DNA of 64,000 nt, from contig NZ_JANWTC010000002.1 of assembly GCF_024919295.1 (NCBI RefSeq), positions 186,001-250,000 on the forward strand. Reading direction: 5' to 3'. Below are positions 1-9,005 of the stretch, piece by piece (the first letter of the stretch is position 1; each line of letters begins with the position of its first letter). Below the pieces are notes generated by a model, which did no database searches, was not told the origin of the DNA, and worked only from the letters and a program-made list of their open reading frames with translations. The position numbers and the translations under genes are program-made. Origin of the DNA: Corynebacterium lemuris (lineage in GTDB: Bacteria; Actinomycetota; Actinomycetes; Mycobacteriales; Mycobacteriaceae).

Positions 1-115
1 CGGGGATCGCCGGGCCGAGACCGAGGGCGGTGACGGTTGTCAGGGCGACGGCGGCGGCGGCCGTCCGGACGGTGGTCCTACGCGCTCTGGGTCCCACTGG
101 CAGGCCTTCTTTCAT
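1..115 (-). CDS. Secreted protein, N-terminal fragment (cut by window edge)
   Basis: Reading leftwards from an ATG at 115-113 the frame stays open to the window edge (38 codons). The start shows a signal peptide: a charged stretch rich in Arg, then an Ala/Val/Leu hydrophobic core of about 18 residues ending near a Gly-Pro. An exported protein is therefore likely, but the mature part lies outside the window, so its function cannot be judged. The 460 bp upstream region is unusually long for this window and contains repeated short motifs, which fits a regulated exported protein. Confidence 0.6.
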   Translation of the reverse strand, partial: MKEGLPVGPRARRTTVRTAAAAVALTTVTALGLGPAIP

Positions 116-577
116 TGCACTCAAAGCAGTGTGACGGTGCAGCTGTCGACCTTCCGGTACGGAGTCACATGTGTCACATTGGTAACAGTAGTTTCGTTAC
201 ACAACAGTATTCACTTGCGTGAGGCAGTCAACCGGAATGGCATTATCCGCAGAATAAGCGCCACCCATGCCTGCTACTTGATGTTTCGCTGAACGACATC
301 TTTTCGTTACACGAAGTCACAGCGGTCCGCTGACCTGTGCGAACGATGCGTCCGGGAGGGGCGGCCGAGCGATAACGGGTCCGGCGAGGGTGCGGGCTGC
401 GGGGGTGACGGGGCGTCGGCAGGCGGGCGCTGGGCAGGGGAGAGGGCTCCGGCCCGGTGTGACCTCGAAAGCTCGATGGTGCGATACCCGTTCAATACGA
501 GTATCGTCAACTGCTGTTCACCATCGCGTGCCCGGTGACCGCCGCCCGCGATCCCCTGTTATAGGAGCAGCCCACTC
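116..577. promoter_or_regulatory. Intergenic region between a leftward secreted-protein gene and typA, with repeated motifs
   Basis: This 462 bp gap has no convincing gene. It holds an 11-bp palindrome ATGTGTCACAT at 169-179, an exact direct repeat TTTCGTTACAC at 192-202 and 302-312, and an inverted repeat CGATAC/GTATCG at 482-487 and 501-506. GTAAC-type repeats upstream of cell-wall genes in corynebacteria can be MtrA sites; that reading is inference. The typA start is preceded by AGGAG at 563-567. Confidence 0.4.
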
Positions 578-2488
578 GTGTCCCATCCTGAGTTCCGCAA
601 CGTCGCCATCGTCGCTCACGTCGACCACGGCAAAACCACCCTCGTCAACTCCATGCTTGAGCAGTCCGGCGTGTTCGACGACCACGGTGGTGTCACCGAC
701 CGCGTGATGGACTCCGGTGATCTCGAACGCGAGAAGGGCATCACCATCCTGGCCAAGAACACCGCCGTGCGCCGCAAGGGTGCCGGCAAGGATGGCCGCG
801 ACCTGATCATCAACGTCATCGACACCCCCGGCCACGCTGACTTCGGTGGTGAGGTTGAGCGTGCCCTGTCCATGGTCGACGGCGTCGTCCTGCTTGTGGA
901 TGCCTCCGAAGGTCCCCTCCCGCAGACCCGCTTTGTGCTGGGCAAGGCCCTGGCCGCGAAGATGCCCGTGATCATCCTGGTCAATAAGACCGACCGTGCG
1001 GACGCCCGCATCGACGAGGTCGTCTCCGATGCACAGGACCTCCTGCTTGAGCTGGCCGCCTCCATCGAGGACCCGGAGGCCGCCGAGGCCGCCGAGTCCC
1101 TGCTGGACCTGCCGGTTCTCTACGCCTCCGGCCGTGAGGGCAAGGCCTCCACCGAGAACCCGGGCAACGGCCACGCGCCGGATGCCGAGGATCTCCAGGC
1201 ACTGTTCGACGTCATCTACGATGTCCTCCCGGAGCCCTCCGCCGAGCTCGACGCCCCGCTGCAGGCCCATGTCACCAACCTGGACTCCTCCTCCTTCCTG
1301 GGCCGTATCGGCCTGGTCCGCATTCACGCAGGCTCCCTGAAGAAGGGCCAGCAGGTCGCCTGGATCCATTACGACGACGAGGGCAACCAGCACACCAAGA
1401 CCGTCAAGATCGCTGAGCTGCTGCGCACCGTCGGCGTGACTCGCCAGCCCACCGACGAGGTCATCGCCGGTGACATCGCCGCGATCTCCGGCATCGACGA
1501 GATCATGATCGGCGACACTCTGGCAGACCCGGAGAACCCGGTGGCCCTGCCCCGGATCTCCGTCGACGAGCCGGCGATCTCCATGACCATCGGCGTGAAC
1601 ACCTCCCCGATGGCCGGGCGCGGCGGCGGCGACAAGCTCACCGCCCGCATGGTCAAGGCCCGCCTGGACCAGGAGCTCATCGGCAACGTGTCCCTGCGCG
1701 TCCTCCCGACCGAGCGTCCCGACACCTGGGAGGTGCAGGGTCGAGGCGAGATGGCGCTGTCGATCCTGGTGGAGACGATGCGTCGCGAAGGCTTCGAACT
1801 GACCGTCGGTAAGCCGCAGGTCGTCGTCCAGACCATCGACGGCAAGATCCACGAGCCCTTCGAGCACATGATCATCGACGTGCCCGCCGAGCACCAGGGT
1901 GCCGTCACCCAGCTCATGGCCGCCCGCAAGGGGCAGATGACCAGCATGGACACCGGTTCCGGCGAATGGGTGCGCATGGAGTTCGACGTGCCCGCCCGTG
2001 GCCTCATCGGCTTCCGCACCACCTTCATGACCGAGACCCGCGGCACCGGCATCGCCAACAGCTACGGCATTGAGCAGCGCCCGTGGGCCGGTGAGATCAA
2101 GGGCCGTTCCTCCGGTTCCCTGGTCGCCGACCGTTCGGGCAAGATCACCGCCTTCGCCCTGCAGGGCCTGTCCGACCGTGGCTCCTTCTTCGTCGAGCCG
2201 GGTACTGAGGCTTATGAGGGCATGGTCGTCGGCGCGAACAACCGCGACGAGGACATGGACGTCAACATCACCAAGGAAAAAAAGTTGACCAACATGCGTG
2301 CGGCCAGTGCCGACACCACGGTCACCCTCTCCAAGGCTCACGCCCTGTCCCTGGATGAGGCCATGGAGTTCTGTGGCCAGGACGAGTGTGTCGAGGTCAC
2401 CCCCGATATCCTCCGCGTCCGCAAGCTCCACCTCAGCGCCACCGAGCGCGCCCGCTCCCGCTCACGCGAGAAGGCCATGAACAAGTAG
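578..2488 (+). CDS. typA: GTP-binding ribosome-associated protein TypA/BipA
   Basis: A 636-residue translational GTPase of the EF-G superfamily that binds the ribosome and acts in ribosome assembly and stress adaptation. The G1 motif AHVDHGKTT is near residues 11-19, followed by DTPGHADFG (G3) near 80 and NKTD (G4) near 135. The EF-Tu domain 2, EF-G domain III/V-like regions and the BipA C-terminal domain follow, and the length is typical. The GTG start at 578 is chosen because AGGAG lies about 10 nt upstream and the protein begins with the conserved run into the P-loop. The next gene starts 16 bp after the stop. Confidence 0.97.
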   Translation: MSHPEFRNVAIVAHVDHGKTTLVNSMLEQSGVFDDHGGVTDRVMDSGDLEREKGITILAKNTAVRRKGAGKDGRDLIINVIDTPGHADFGGEVERALSMVDGVVLLVDASEGPLPQTRFVLGKALAAKMPVIILVNKTDRADARIDEVVSDAQDLLLELAASIEDPEAAEAAESLLDLPVLYASGREGKASTENPGNGHAPDAEDLQALFDVIYDVLPEPSAELDAPLQAHVTNLDSSSFLGRIGLVRIHAGSLKKGQQVAWIHYDDEGNQHTKTVKIAELLRTVGVTRQPTDEVIAGDIAAISGIDEIMIGDTLADPENPVALPRISVDEPAISMTIGVNTSPMAGRGGGDKLTARMVKARLDQELIGNVSLRVLPTERPDTWEVQGRGEMALSILVETMRREGFELTVGKPQVVVQTIDGKIHEPFEHMIIDVPAEHQGAVTQLMAARKGQMTSMDTGSGEWVRMEFDVPARGLIGFRTTFMTETRGTGIANSYGIEQRPWAGEIKGRSSGSLVADRSGKITAFALQGLSDRGSFFVEPGTEAYEGMVVGANNRDEDMDVNITKEKKLTNMRAASADTTVTLSKAHALSLDEAMEFCGQDECVEVTPDILRVRKLHLSATERARSRSREKAMNK

Positions 2489-2504
2489 TAGTAGGTTGGC
2501 GGGC

Positions 2505-3704
2505 GTGACCCCCGCCAACAATCTCCGCAGCCCCGTCGGTGTCGCCATCATGTTCGGCACCAACGGGGCTGTTTTTTCCTCTGTCCTGCCCTGGTACCCC
2601 ACCCTCAAACAACAGTGGGGGCTGGACGATCTGACCTTCGGCCTCATCGTGGCCTGTTTTGCCGCGGGTTCACTGGTGTCCACGGTGCTGCCCTCACTCG
2701 CGGTCAACCGTTTCGGCCCGCGCCCGGTGGTTTTCTGGGGCACGGTCCTCCTGGCCCTGCTGGTCGCCGGCATCGGCTGGGCACCGTCCGGTCTGCTGCT
2801 GGCTGGCCTGCTGCTGGGCATCGGGCTTCTCGACGCCGTCATCGACGTCTCCCAGAACGTCGCCGGCGTGCGCGTGGAGGCCCGGGCCGGACGCTCCATC
2901 CTGTCCGCCATGCACGCCTGCTGGTCGATGGGTGCGGTCCTCGGCGGCATCGGCGGGACCACCGCCGCCAGCCTGGGCTGGGACATCCGCGCCCACCTGG
3001 CGCTCGTCGCCACCGTGGTCATCACCGCCGTCGCCATCGGGGTGTGGTTGACGGGGCCGGTGCCGGCGCCGGGCGCGGCACCGGAGCGGGCGGATGGGGC
3101 GGATGGGGCGGGCGTCGACAAGCGTCGGCCCCTCGGACGGATCATGCTGCTCACCCTGCCGGTGGCGCTGCTGGCCACCGCCGGGACGATGGTCGAGGAC
3201 ATCGCCAACAACTGGGCCGGACTGTCCTCAGTGGAGCTGGCCGGGGTGGAGGTCGGCAACGCGGGCGTGGCCTTCACGGTGGTGCTCGCCGCGCAGATGG
3301 TGGGCCGGTTCACCGGCGACCGGCTCATCGACCGTTTCGGCCGCGTCGCCGTCGCCCGGGCCGGCGGTCTGCTCATCGGGCTGGGCGGCCTGGGGGTGGT
3401 CACCGCGACCGGCCCGGCGCTGCTCTACGCGGGCTACGTCCTCGTCGGTTTCGGCTGCGCCACGCTCGTACCCAGTGCCTTTGCCGCCGCCGCCCGACTG
3501 CCCGGCATGACCGAGGGCGCCGGGGTGACCGCGGTGAGCTGGATGATGCGCATCGGCTTCCTGGCCACCAGCCCGGTGCTCGGGGCGCTGTCGGCGGCCA
3601 CCGGTCTGCGCTGGGCGCTGCTGCTGCTCATGGTCTCCGGTGTGGTGGTCACGCTGGCCGCCCCGGCGCTGCGGAATCGGCCACAGGCCACCGCTGGTAC
3701 ATAA
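2505..3704 (+). CDS. MFS transporter
   Basis: A 399-residue major facilitator with about 12 hydrophobic segments and a charged central loop near residues 190-210. The first half has an MFS-like arginine-rich loop after TM2 (VNRFGPRP), and the second half has the equivalent GDRLIDRFGR. The substrate cannot be read from the sequence. A TTG at 2496 would lengthen it by three codons, but GTG at 2505 has a better-spaced purine-rich site (AGTAGG, about 9 nt away). It follows typA closely and is probably cotranscribed with it. Confidence 0.88.
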   Translation: MTPANNLRSPVGVAIMFGTNGAVFSSVLPWYPTLKQQWGLDDLTFGLIVACFAAGSLVSTVLPSLAVNRFGPRPVVFWGTVLLALLVAGIGWAPSGLLLAGLLLGIGLLDAVIDVSQNVAGVRVEARAGRSILSAMHACWSMGAVLGGIGGTTAASLGWDIRAHLALVATVVITAVAIGVWLTGPVPAPGAAPERADGADGAGVDKRRPLGRIMLLTLPVALLATAGTMVEDIANNWAGLSSVELAGVEVGNAGVAFTVVLAAQMVGRFTGDRLIDRFGRVAVARAGGLLIGLGGLGVVTATGPALLYAGYVLVGFGCATLVPSAFAAAARLPGMTEGAGVTAVSWMMRIGFLATSPVLGALSAATGLRWALLLLMVSGVVVTLAAPALRNRPQATAGT

Positions 3705-3705
3705 T
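3700..3705 (+). promoter_or_regulatory. Putative leaderless -10 (CATAAT) for the solute-binding lipoprotein
   Basis: CATAAT lies 7 nt before the GTG at 3713 and inside the end of the MFS gene. This is the same geometry as other leaderless starts in the window and supports GTG 3713. Confidence 0.4.
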
Positions 3706-3712
3706 CGACTCT

Positions 3713-5332
3713 GTGAAATTCCGTCTCCTCCCCGCCGTCCTCCTCGCGGCGACGCTGACCGCCTGCGCCGCCAACCCCGGCCCTCCTCCCGTGGAGGACC
3801 CGGCCCCCGGCCCGGAGACCACCACCTCAAGTGCCGCACCCACCACCAGGCCGCCCTCACGGGCGGAGGCGGTCATCAACGTCGGCGTCGACCCGCTGCC
3901 CGCCGGCTTCAACCCGCACATGCAGTCGGACGACTCCACCCTCACCCGCTCCCTGGCCGCCCTGGTCCTGCCCAGCGCGTTCCGGGAGGGGAAGATGGAT
4001 GCTGACCTGCTGGTCTCCGCCGGACCTGTCGAACCCGCCCCGGAGGCGGTGGGGGCGGCTGCCGCGACGGTCGCCCGCACCATCCGCTACGTCATCTCCC
4101 CGGAGGCGCAGTGGTCGGACGGGGCCCCCATCACCGGGGCGGACTTCCGATACCTCTGGCAGGGCATGATCACGACACCGGGTGTCATCGGCTCGGCCGG
4201 TTACCGGGAGATCACCGCGATCCGCGTCAGCGCGGACGGGCGCACGGTGGAGGTGGACTTCGCCACCCCGGTGGCCGACTGGCAGGGGCTGTTCCGCCAC
4301 CTGTTGCCCAGCCACCTGCTCCAGGGCGATGCCGGGGACTTCGCCGCGGCCTTCATCAATGATCTGCCGGCCTCCGGCGGCCGCTACATGGTGGGCAACG
4401 TCGACCGTTCCCGCGGCCTGGTGGCCATCAACCGCAACGACCGTTTCTGGGGTGCCGACCCGGCGGCGACCGACCGGGTGACCTTCCGGGAGATCCGTTC
4501 CGTCACCCAGGGGGTGGAGCAGTTGCGCACCGGGCAGATCAGCTTCCTCGACATCACTCCGGCGGAGACCTCCGTGGAGGCCTATTCCCTCATGCTGGAC
4601 ACGCAGGTGCGCACCCTCGACCAGCCACGCCAGCTCACACTCATGATGTCGACGACCTCGCCGCTGCTGGCGGAACACGCAGTGCGGGCCGAACTGCATT
4701 CGCTTCTCGACGTCCCCCTCATCGCCCGCCTCGCCGCCGGCCGCTCCGCGGACCTCAACGTGCCCCCGCACCTGCCCGCGCGCGGCCCCGAGCAGGGCCC
4801 GCCCGAGCTGCTGCCCGGCCTGACGGGGGAGGAGGGGCGCCCGCTGCGCCTGGGGGTGGACTCCGCCGACGACACCGCCCTCGCCGCCGCCCGCACCATC
4901 GTGGACCTGCTCTCCCACTCCGGCATCGTCGCCGAGGTCACCACCACCGATCTGGCCGACCTCACCGGCAATCTTCTTCCGGCGGGCCAGGTGGACGCCG
5001 TCATCGCCTGGGAGAGCAACGCGGGGGCGCCCCCGGAGCTGTCGGGGCAGTGGCTGTGCCCACCCACCCCGGAGTCCCCGCGGGCGGGCAACCTGGCCGG
5101 CTACTGCACCCCGGAGACCGACGGCATGGCCCGGGCGGTGCTCAGCGGTGAGGTCGGGGCGCAGGAGGCGCAGGACTTCTTCGCGGCGGAGAACACCCGC
5201 GAACATGTCCGCGTCCCGTTGCTGGGGGAACGGCGTGTGCTGGTCCTGGGAGAAGGTATCGTGGGTCCAGACCCTGACCTTGACAACTGGACCGCCGGCA
5301 TCTCGACGGTCGCGAGCTGGAGAAAACGATGA
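3713..5332 (+). CDS. ABC transporter substrate-binding lipoprotein (SBP family 5, peptide/nickel type)
   Basis: A 539-residue lipoprotein with a signal peptide and lipobox LTAC around residue 20, then a Pro/Thr-rich linker to about residue 50. The mature part resembles family 5 binding proteins of the DppA/OppA type (WSDGAPITGADFRYLW and the later INRNDRFWG region are typical). No permease or ATPase gene is adjacent, so it is an orphan binding protein or serves a transporter encoded elsewhere. The same frame is open upstream through the MFS gene, but that extension is a shadow: the lipoprotein signal starts at GTG 3713. Its stop overlaps the mshB start by 4 bp. Confidence 0.9.
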   Translation: MKFRLLPAVLLAATLTACAANPGPPPVEDPAPGPETTTSSAAPTTRPPSRAEAVINVGVDPLPAGFNPHMQSDDSTLTRSLAALVLPSAFREGKMDADLLVSAGPVEPAPEAVGAAAATVARTIRYVISPEAQWSDGAPITGADFRYLWQGMITTPGVIGSAGYREITAIRVSADGRTVEVDFATPVADWQGLFRHLLPSHLLQGDAGDFAAAFINDLPASGGRYMVGNVDRSRGLVAINRNDRFWGADPAATDRVTFREIRSVTQGVEQLRTGQISFLDITPAETSVEAYSLMLDTQVRTLDQPRQLTLMMSTTSPLLAEHAVRAELHSLLDVPLIARLAAGRSADLNVPPHLPARGPEQGPPELLPGLTGEEGRPLRLGVDSADDTALAAARTIVDLLSHSGIVAEVTTTDLADLTGNLLPAGQVDAVIAWESNAGAPPELSGQWLCPPTPESPRAGNLAGYCTPETDGMARAVLSGEVGAQEAQDFFAAENTREHVRVPLLGERRVLVLGEGIVGPDPDLDNWTAGISTVASWRKR

Positions 5333-6246
5333 CTACCCGGGATCTTGTCGGCTACCGTATCGTCGCGGTGCACGCGCACCCTGACGATGAGGCCATCACC
5401 ACCGGTGGTTCCCTGTCCGACCTCGCCCGCCGCGGCGCGGACGTGCTGGTGGTCACCTGCACCCTGGGCGAGGAGGGTGAGGTCATCGGGGAGCCCTTCG
5501 CACACCTGACCAACGACCACGCCGACCAGCTCGGCGGTTTCCGCATCGGCGAACTCAGCCGCGCGCTGGCCATCCTCGGTGTCCGCGGCTGCTTCCTCGG
5601 CGGTGCCGGCCGCTTCCGGGACTCCGGCATGGCGGGCAGCCCCGCCCACGGGAACCCGAGGGCCTTCGTCAACTCCGGCCGGGCGGCCGTCGACCTGCTC
5701 GTGGACATCCTCGCGGCGGAACGCCCGCACCTGCTCATCACCTATGGCCCCGACGGCGGCTACGGCCACCCCGACCACATCCGGGCCCACGAGATCACCC
5801 ACGCCGCGGCCAAACATGTCGATATCCCGCGCATCCTGTGGACCGTCAGCGACCACGCCGAGACCACCGCCGGGGTGGAGGCCATCACCCGCGTGCCGGA
5901 GGGCTGGTCCCTGCCGGACGCCACCTACCTGGCCAACGCCACCTCCCGCGGCCACGATGTGGCGGTGGAGCTTGATGACGCCGCCCTGGCGGCCAAACGC
6001 GAGGCCATGCGGGCGCACGCCACCCAGATCTGGTTCGCCGACGGTTCGGTCTCCGTGACCAACCCGGAGGCTGCCTGGGGGCAGGGCCGGCACCCGGTGT
6101 GGGCCCTGTCGAACCTCCTGGCCCAGCCGCTGCTGTCCCGCGAGCACTACCAGCTGGGCGCCGGGGATCTGCCGGAGGCGGACCTGCTCGGCGGTCCCGG
6201 GCTGCTCGACGGCATCCCGCTGGAGGGGAACGGGGAGAACTCTTGA
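5329..6246 (+). CDS. mshB: N-acetyl-glucosaminyl-inositol deacetylase MshB (mycothiol biosynthesis)
   Basis: A 305-residue LmbE-type zinc deacetylase that removes the acetyl group from GlcNAc-inositol, the second committed step of mycothiol synthesis in the cytosol. AHPDDE near residues 16-21 is the metal- and base-supplying motif, and HPDH near residues 145-148 provides the further zinc ligand. The long insertion after TCTLGEEGE is typical of MshB. The ATG overlaps the previous stop (ATGA), and the next small gene overlaps its stop, so the three are probably translated together. Confidence 0.96.
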   Translation: MTTRDLVGYRIVAVHAHPDDEAITTGGSLSDLARRGADVLVVTCTLGEEGEVIGEPFAHLTNDHADQLGGFRIGELSRALAILGVRGCFLGGAGRFRDSGMAGSPAHGNPRAFVNSGRAAVDLLVDILAAERPHLLITYGPDGGYGHPDHIRAHEITHAAAKHVDIPRILWTVSDHAETTAGVEAITRVPEGWSLPDATYLANATSRGHDVAVELDDAALAAKREAMRAHATQIWFADGSVSVTNPEAAWGQGRHPVWALSNLLAQPLLSREHYQLGAGDLPEADLLGGPGLLDGIPLEGNGENS

Positions 6247-6638
6247 GCGGGGAGCGGATCGTCCGCACTGACTTCAGCCGTGGGGAGGCGGTCGGTGGGC
6301 TGGTGTGGCTGTCGGTCGCAGCCCTGATCGCGGTGCTGCTCCAGGTGGTCTACCTGGGTACCTGGGTGACCCTGCCCGGTGGCTTCCGCGTGGCGGTGCC
6401 GTACACGATAGTCCTGGCCTTCCTGTTCAACATGGTGCTCACCCGCACCGCGAAGCTGTGGAGCCCGCGGCCGGCGTTTGCGGCCGTGCCGTTGTACGCG
6501 TGGCTCGCGGGTTTCCTGCTGCTGCTCTCGGGGGTCGTGGTCACCGGGGACCAGTTGGTCGGCGATAATATTCGCACTGTTCTGCTGCTTTTCGCAGGTG
6601 TGGCGGGCGGCGTTTGGCCGCTGGTACGCGGGAAGTGA
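6243..6638 (+). CDS. Small conserved membrane protein downstream of mshB
   Basis: A 131-residue hydrophobic protein with about four transmembrane segments (near residues 14-34, 42-60, 75-98 and 104-124). I do not recognise a family function. The TTG at 6243 overlaps the mshB stop and has a GGGAG-type site about 6 nt upstream; the frame is open further upstream only as an mshB shadow. Its tight coupling to mshB is the only functional hint. Confidence 0.8.
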   Translation: MSGERIVRTDFSRGEAVGGLVWLSVAALIAVLLQVVYLGTWVTLPGGFRVAVPYTIVLAFLFNMVLTRTAKLWSPRPAFAAVPLYAWLAGFLLLLSGVVVTGDQLVGDNIRTVLLLFAGVAGGVWPLVRGK

Positions 6639-6685
6639 CATACTGGACCGCGATATTCGTTTTCCCTGCCAGGAGTACCTTCCCC

Positions 6686-7009
6686 ATGACCTACATCATT
6701 GCCCAGCCCTGTGTGGACGTCCTCGACCGCTCGTGCGTTGAGGAGTGCCCGGTCGACTGCATCTACGAAGGTAAGCGCATGCTCTACATCCACCCGGATG
6801 AGTGCGTGGACTGCGGTGCCTGCGAACCGGCCTGCCCCGTGGAGGCCATCTTCTACGAGGACGACGTCCCGGAGGAGTGGGACCAGTACTACGACGCCAA
6901 CGTCGCCTTCTTCGATGACCTCGGTTCCCCGGGTGGTGCCGCCAAGACCGGCCCCCAGGACTTCGACCACGCCTTCGTGGCCGCCCTGCCGCCGCAGAAC
7001 CAGGAATAA
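6686..7009 (+). CDS. fdxA: 7Fe ferredoxin (FdxA/FdxC type)
   Basis: A 107-residue ferredoxin with two clusters in the N-terminal half. The first Cys set has the spacing C-x7-C-x3-CP, as in 3Fe-4S sites. The second is a classical C-x2-C-x2-C-x3-CP 4Fe-4S motif near residues 40-51. The acidic C-terminal extension is typical of the actinobacterial 7Fe family. The ATG at 6686 has AGGAG ten bases upstream. It precedes dapC by 3 bp; the pairing of this ferredoxin with dapC is conserved in corynebacteria. It is an electron carrier whose partner is not known from context. Confidence 0.95.
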   Translation: MTYIIAQPCVDVLDRSCVEECPVDCIYEGKRMLYIHPDECVDCGACEPACPVEAIFYEDDVPEEWDQYYDANVAFFDDLGSPGGAAKTGPQDFDHAFVAALPPQNQE

Positions 7010-7012
7010 CCG

Positions 7013-8125
7013 ATGGCACGCACGCCCCTGGGGGCCCGTCTGCCCGATTTCCCCTGGGACACCCTGGACGCGGCCAAGGAGCGGGCGCAGGCGCACCCGG
7101 ACGGCATCGTGAACCTGTCGGTGGGCACGCCCGTCGACGCGGTCGCCCCGGGCATCCAGCTGGCGCTGGCGGAGGCCGCCGCGGAGCCCGGCTACCCGCC
7201 GACCATGGGTACGCGGCAGCTGCGTTCCGCGATCGTCGCGGCGCTCGGCCGCCGCTACAACATGACCAGCCTGGTCCCGGATGCGGTGCTGCCGGTGATC
7301 GGCACCAAGGAAGCCATCGCGCAGCTGCCCGGCCTGCTGGGCATCCGCGGGGGTTTCGTGGTCATCCCCGAGATCGCCTACCCGACCTACGAGGTCGCCG
7401 CGCTGCTGGGGGACAACCGTGTCCTGCGCGCCGATTCCCTGCTGAAGATCGGCCCCGAACGCCCCGACCTGCTCTTCCTCAACTCACCGTCGAACCCGAC
7501 GGGCAAGGTCCTCGGCGTCGACCACCTGCGCAAGGTCGTCGGCTGGGCCCGCGAGCGCGGCGTCATCGTCGCCTCCGACGAGTGTTACCTGGGACTGGGC
7601 TGGGACGATGACAACGAGCCGGTGTCCATCCTCGACCCGCGGGTCTGCGACGGTGACCATACCGGCCTGATCGCCATCCACTCACTGTCGAAGACCTCCA
7701 ACCTGGCCAGCTACCGCGGGGGCTACCTCGCCGGCGACCCGGAGCTCATCGCTGAGCTGCTGGAGGTGCGCAAACACGCCGGCCTCATGGTGCCGGGCCC
7801 CGTCCAGGCCGCCATGGTCGCCGCACTGGAGGACGATGAGCAGGAGGCCGCCCAGAAGCTGCGCTATGCACGCCGCCGTGCCGTGCTGCTGCGCGCGCTG
7901 GTGGAGGCCGGTTTCACCGTCGACGACTCCGAGGCCGGCCTCTACCTGTGGGCCACCCGCGGTGAGGACTGCCGCGCCACCGTCGACGCTCTCGCGGAGC
8001 TGGGTATCCTCGTCGCCCCCGGAGATTTCTACGGCCCGCGCGGGAAACAGCACATCCGCATGGCGTTGACCGGCACCGACGAGCGTGTCGACGCCGCCGC
8101 CCGGCGCCTGGCCACCCTTGGCTGA
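7013..8125 (+). CDS. dapC: N-succinyldiaminopimelate aminotransferase DapC
   Basis: A 370-residue fold-type I PLP aminotransferase converting N-succinyl-2-amino-6-ketopimelate to N-succinyl-diaminopimelate in the succinylase branch of lysine and peptidoglycan DAP synthesis. The NSPSNPTGK stretch and the PLP-binding lysine in HSLSKTSN (near residue 226) are present, and the C-terminal RMALTGT stretch carries the substrate-carboxylate arginine. Location near dapD and dapE supports DapC over other class I aminotransferases. The ATG lies three bases after the ferredoxin stop. Confidence 0.92.
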   Translation: MARTPLGARLPDFPWDTLDAAKERAQAHPDGIVNLSVGTPVDAVAPGIQLALAEAAAEPGYPPTMGTRQLRSAIVAALGRRYNMTSLVPDAVLPVIGTKEAIAQLPGLLGIRGGFVVIPEIAYPTYEVAALLGDNRVLRADSLLKIGPERPDLLFLNSPSNPTGKVLGVDHLRKVVGWARERGVIVASDECYLGLGWDDDNEPVSILDPRVCDGDHTGLIAIHSLSKTSNLASYRGGYLAGDPELIAELLEVRKHAGLMVPGPVQAAMVAALEDDEQEAAQKLRYARRRAVLLRALVEAGFTVDDSEAGLYLWATRGEDCRATVDALAELGILVAPGDFYGPRGKQHIRMALTGTDERVDAAARRLATLG

Positions 8126-8966
8126 GGCTTCCCGCCCACCGATTCCCGCGCGGGAGGGGATCTCCCCGCAGCGGGTCGTCCTGCGCGGTGTGGTCCCCGC
8201 CGGCCGCCCCTACTGGGCCGGTTCGGCGGGGGACTCGCCCTTCGCCTCCGGGCAGCTGCTGGACCCGGGTACGGCGCTGGACAGGCCGGTGCCCGCCTGG
8301 TTCCACCCGGAGATCGCACCGGAACCCCCCATCCCCTTCACGCACACGGTGATCCATGAGGACGCCGACCTCGTCGTGGTGGACAAGCCGGGCTTCGTGG
8401 CGTCGACAAGCAACGGCCGCATCGTCCGCGAGACGGTGCAGACCCGCCTGCGCGTCGCCTACGGCGAGGACGACATCGTGCCCCTGCACCGCCTCGACCG
8501 GCTGACCTCCGGGGTGCTGATGTGTTCGCGCCGGCGGGAGAGCCGCGGCGCCTACCAGCGGCTCTTCCAGGACCACCTGGTGGACAAGGCCTACCGTGCC
8601 CGGGTGCATGGCCAGGTCACGGTGGGGGAGGACTGGCGGTTGGTGGAGCTGCCGATGTACAAGAGGCGCGGTGAGCGGCAGGTGCAGGTGGTGGACGGGG
8701 GTGTCGGTACACGGACCTGGCTGCGCCGGCTCAGCGCCGATGAGGTGGAGGTGCGTCCCGTCACCGGCCACACCCACCAGATCCGGGTGGTGCTCCACCA
8801 CCTGGGCATGCCGATCGTCGGCGACGACACCTATCCCGTCGACCGCGGGCTCGCCCTGTATGACTTCCACTCACCCCTGCAGCTGCGCGCCGTCTCCCTG
8901 GCCTTCGATGACCCCTTCAGCGGACGACGACGAGTCTTCGAGGTTCCCGCGAGTACCGGGGGCTAA
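8118..8966 (+). CDS. RluA-family 23S rRNA/tRNA pseudouridine synthase
   Basis: A 282-residue RluA-like pseudouridine synthase. The catalytic motif HRLDRLTSG near residue 128 contains the essential Asp, and the later GHTHQIRVVLHHLGMPIVGD block is a family hallmark. The exact RNA target cannot be assigned. A GTG at 8085 is also in frame, but the TTG at 8118, overlapping the dapC stop by 8 bp, gives the more usual N-terminus. It is probably translationally coupled to dapC. Confidence 0.87.
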   Translation: MAEASRPPIPAREGISPQRVVLRGVVPAGRPYWAGSAGDSPFASGQLLDPGTALDRPVPAWFHPEIAPEPPIPFTHTVIHEDADLVVVDKPGFVASTSNGRIVRETVQTRLRVAYGEDDIVPLHRLDRLTSGVLMCSRRRESRGAYQRLFQDHLVDKAYRARVHGQVTVGEDWRLVELPMYKRRGERQVQVVDGGVGTRTWLRRLSADEVEVRPVTGHTHQIRVVLHHLGMPIVGDDTYPVDRGLALYDFHSPLQLRAVSLAFDDPFSGRRRVFEVPASTGG

Positions 8967-8969
8967 ACT
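8964..8969 (+). promoter_or_regulatory. -10 element (TAAACT) upstream of the GtrA-family gene
   Basis: TAAACT sits at the very end of the pseudouridine synthase gene. Transcription would begin near 8976, downstream of the possible ATG at 8973. This argues for the GTG at 9006, which has AAAGAGG at 8995-9001. Confidence 0.5.
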
Positions 8970-9005
8970 GAAATGTCCACCAGCAGCCGATGTGAAAGAG
9001 GTTCC

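Noticed and set aside
518..2431. 637-codon open frame antisense to typA
   Set aside because: Mirror of a real gene with strong third-position G/C bias; composition is His/Gly/Asp/Val-rich with no domains, typical of a shadow frame.
2615..3712. N-terminal extension of the solute-binding lipoprotein to 905 residues
   Set aside because: The extension is an out-of-frame reading of the MFS gene; a lipoprotein signal peptide begins exactly at GTG 3713.
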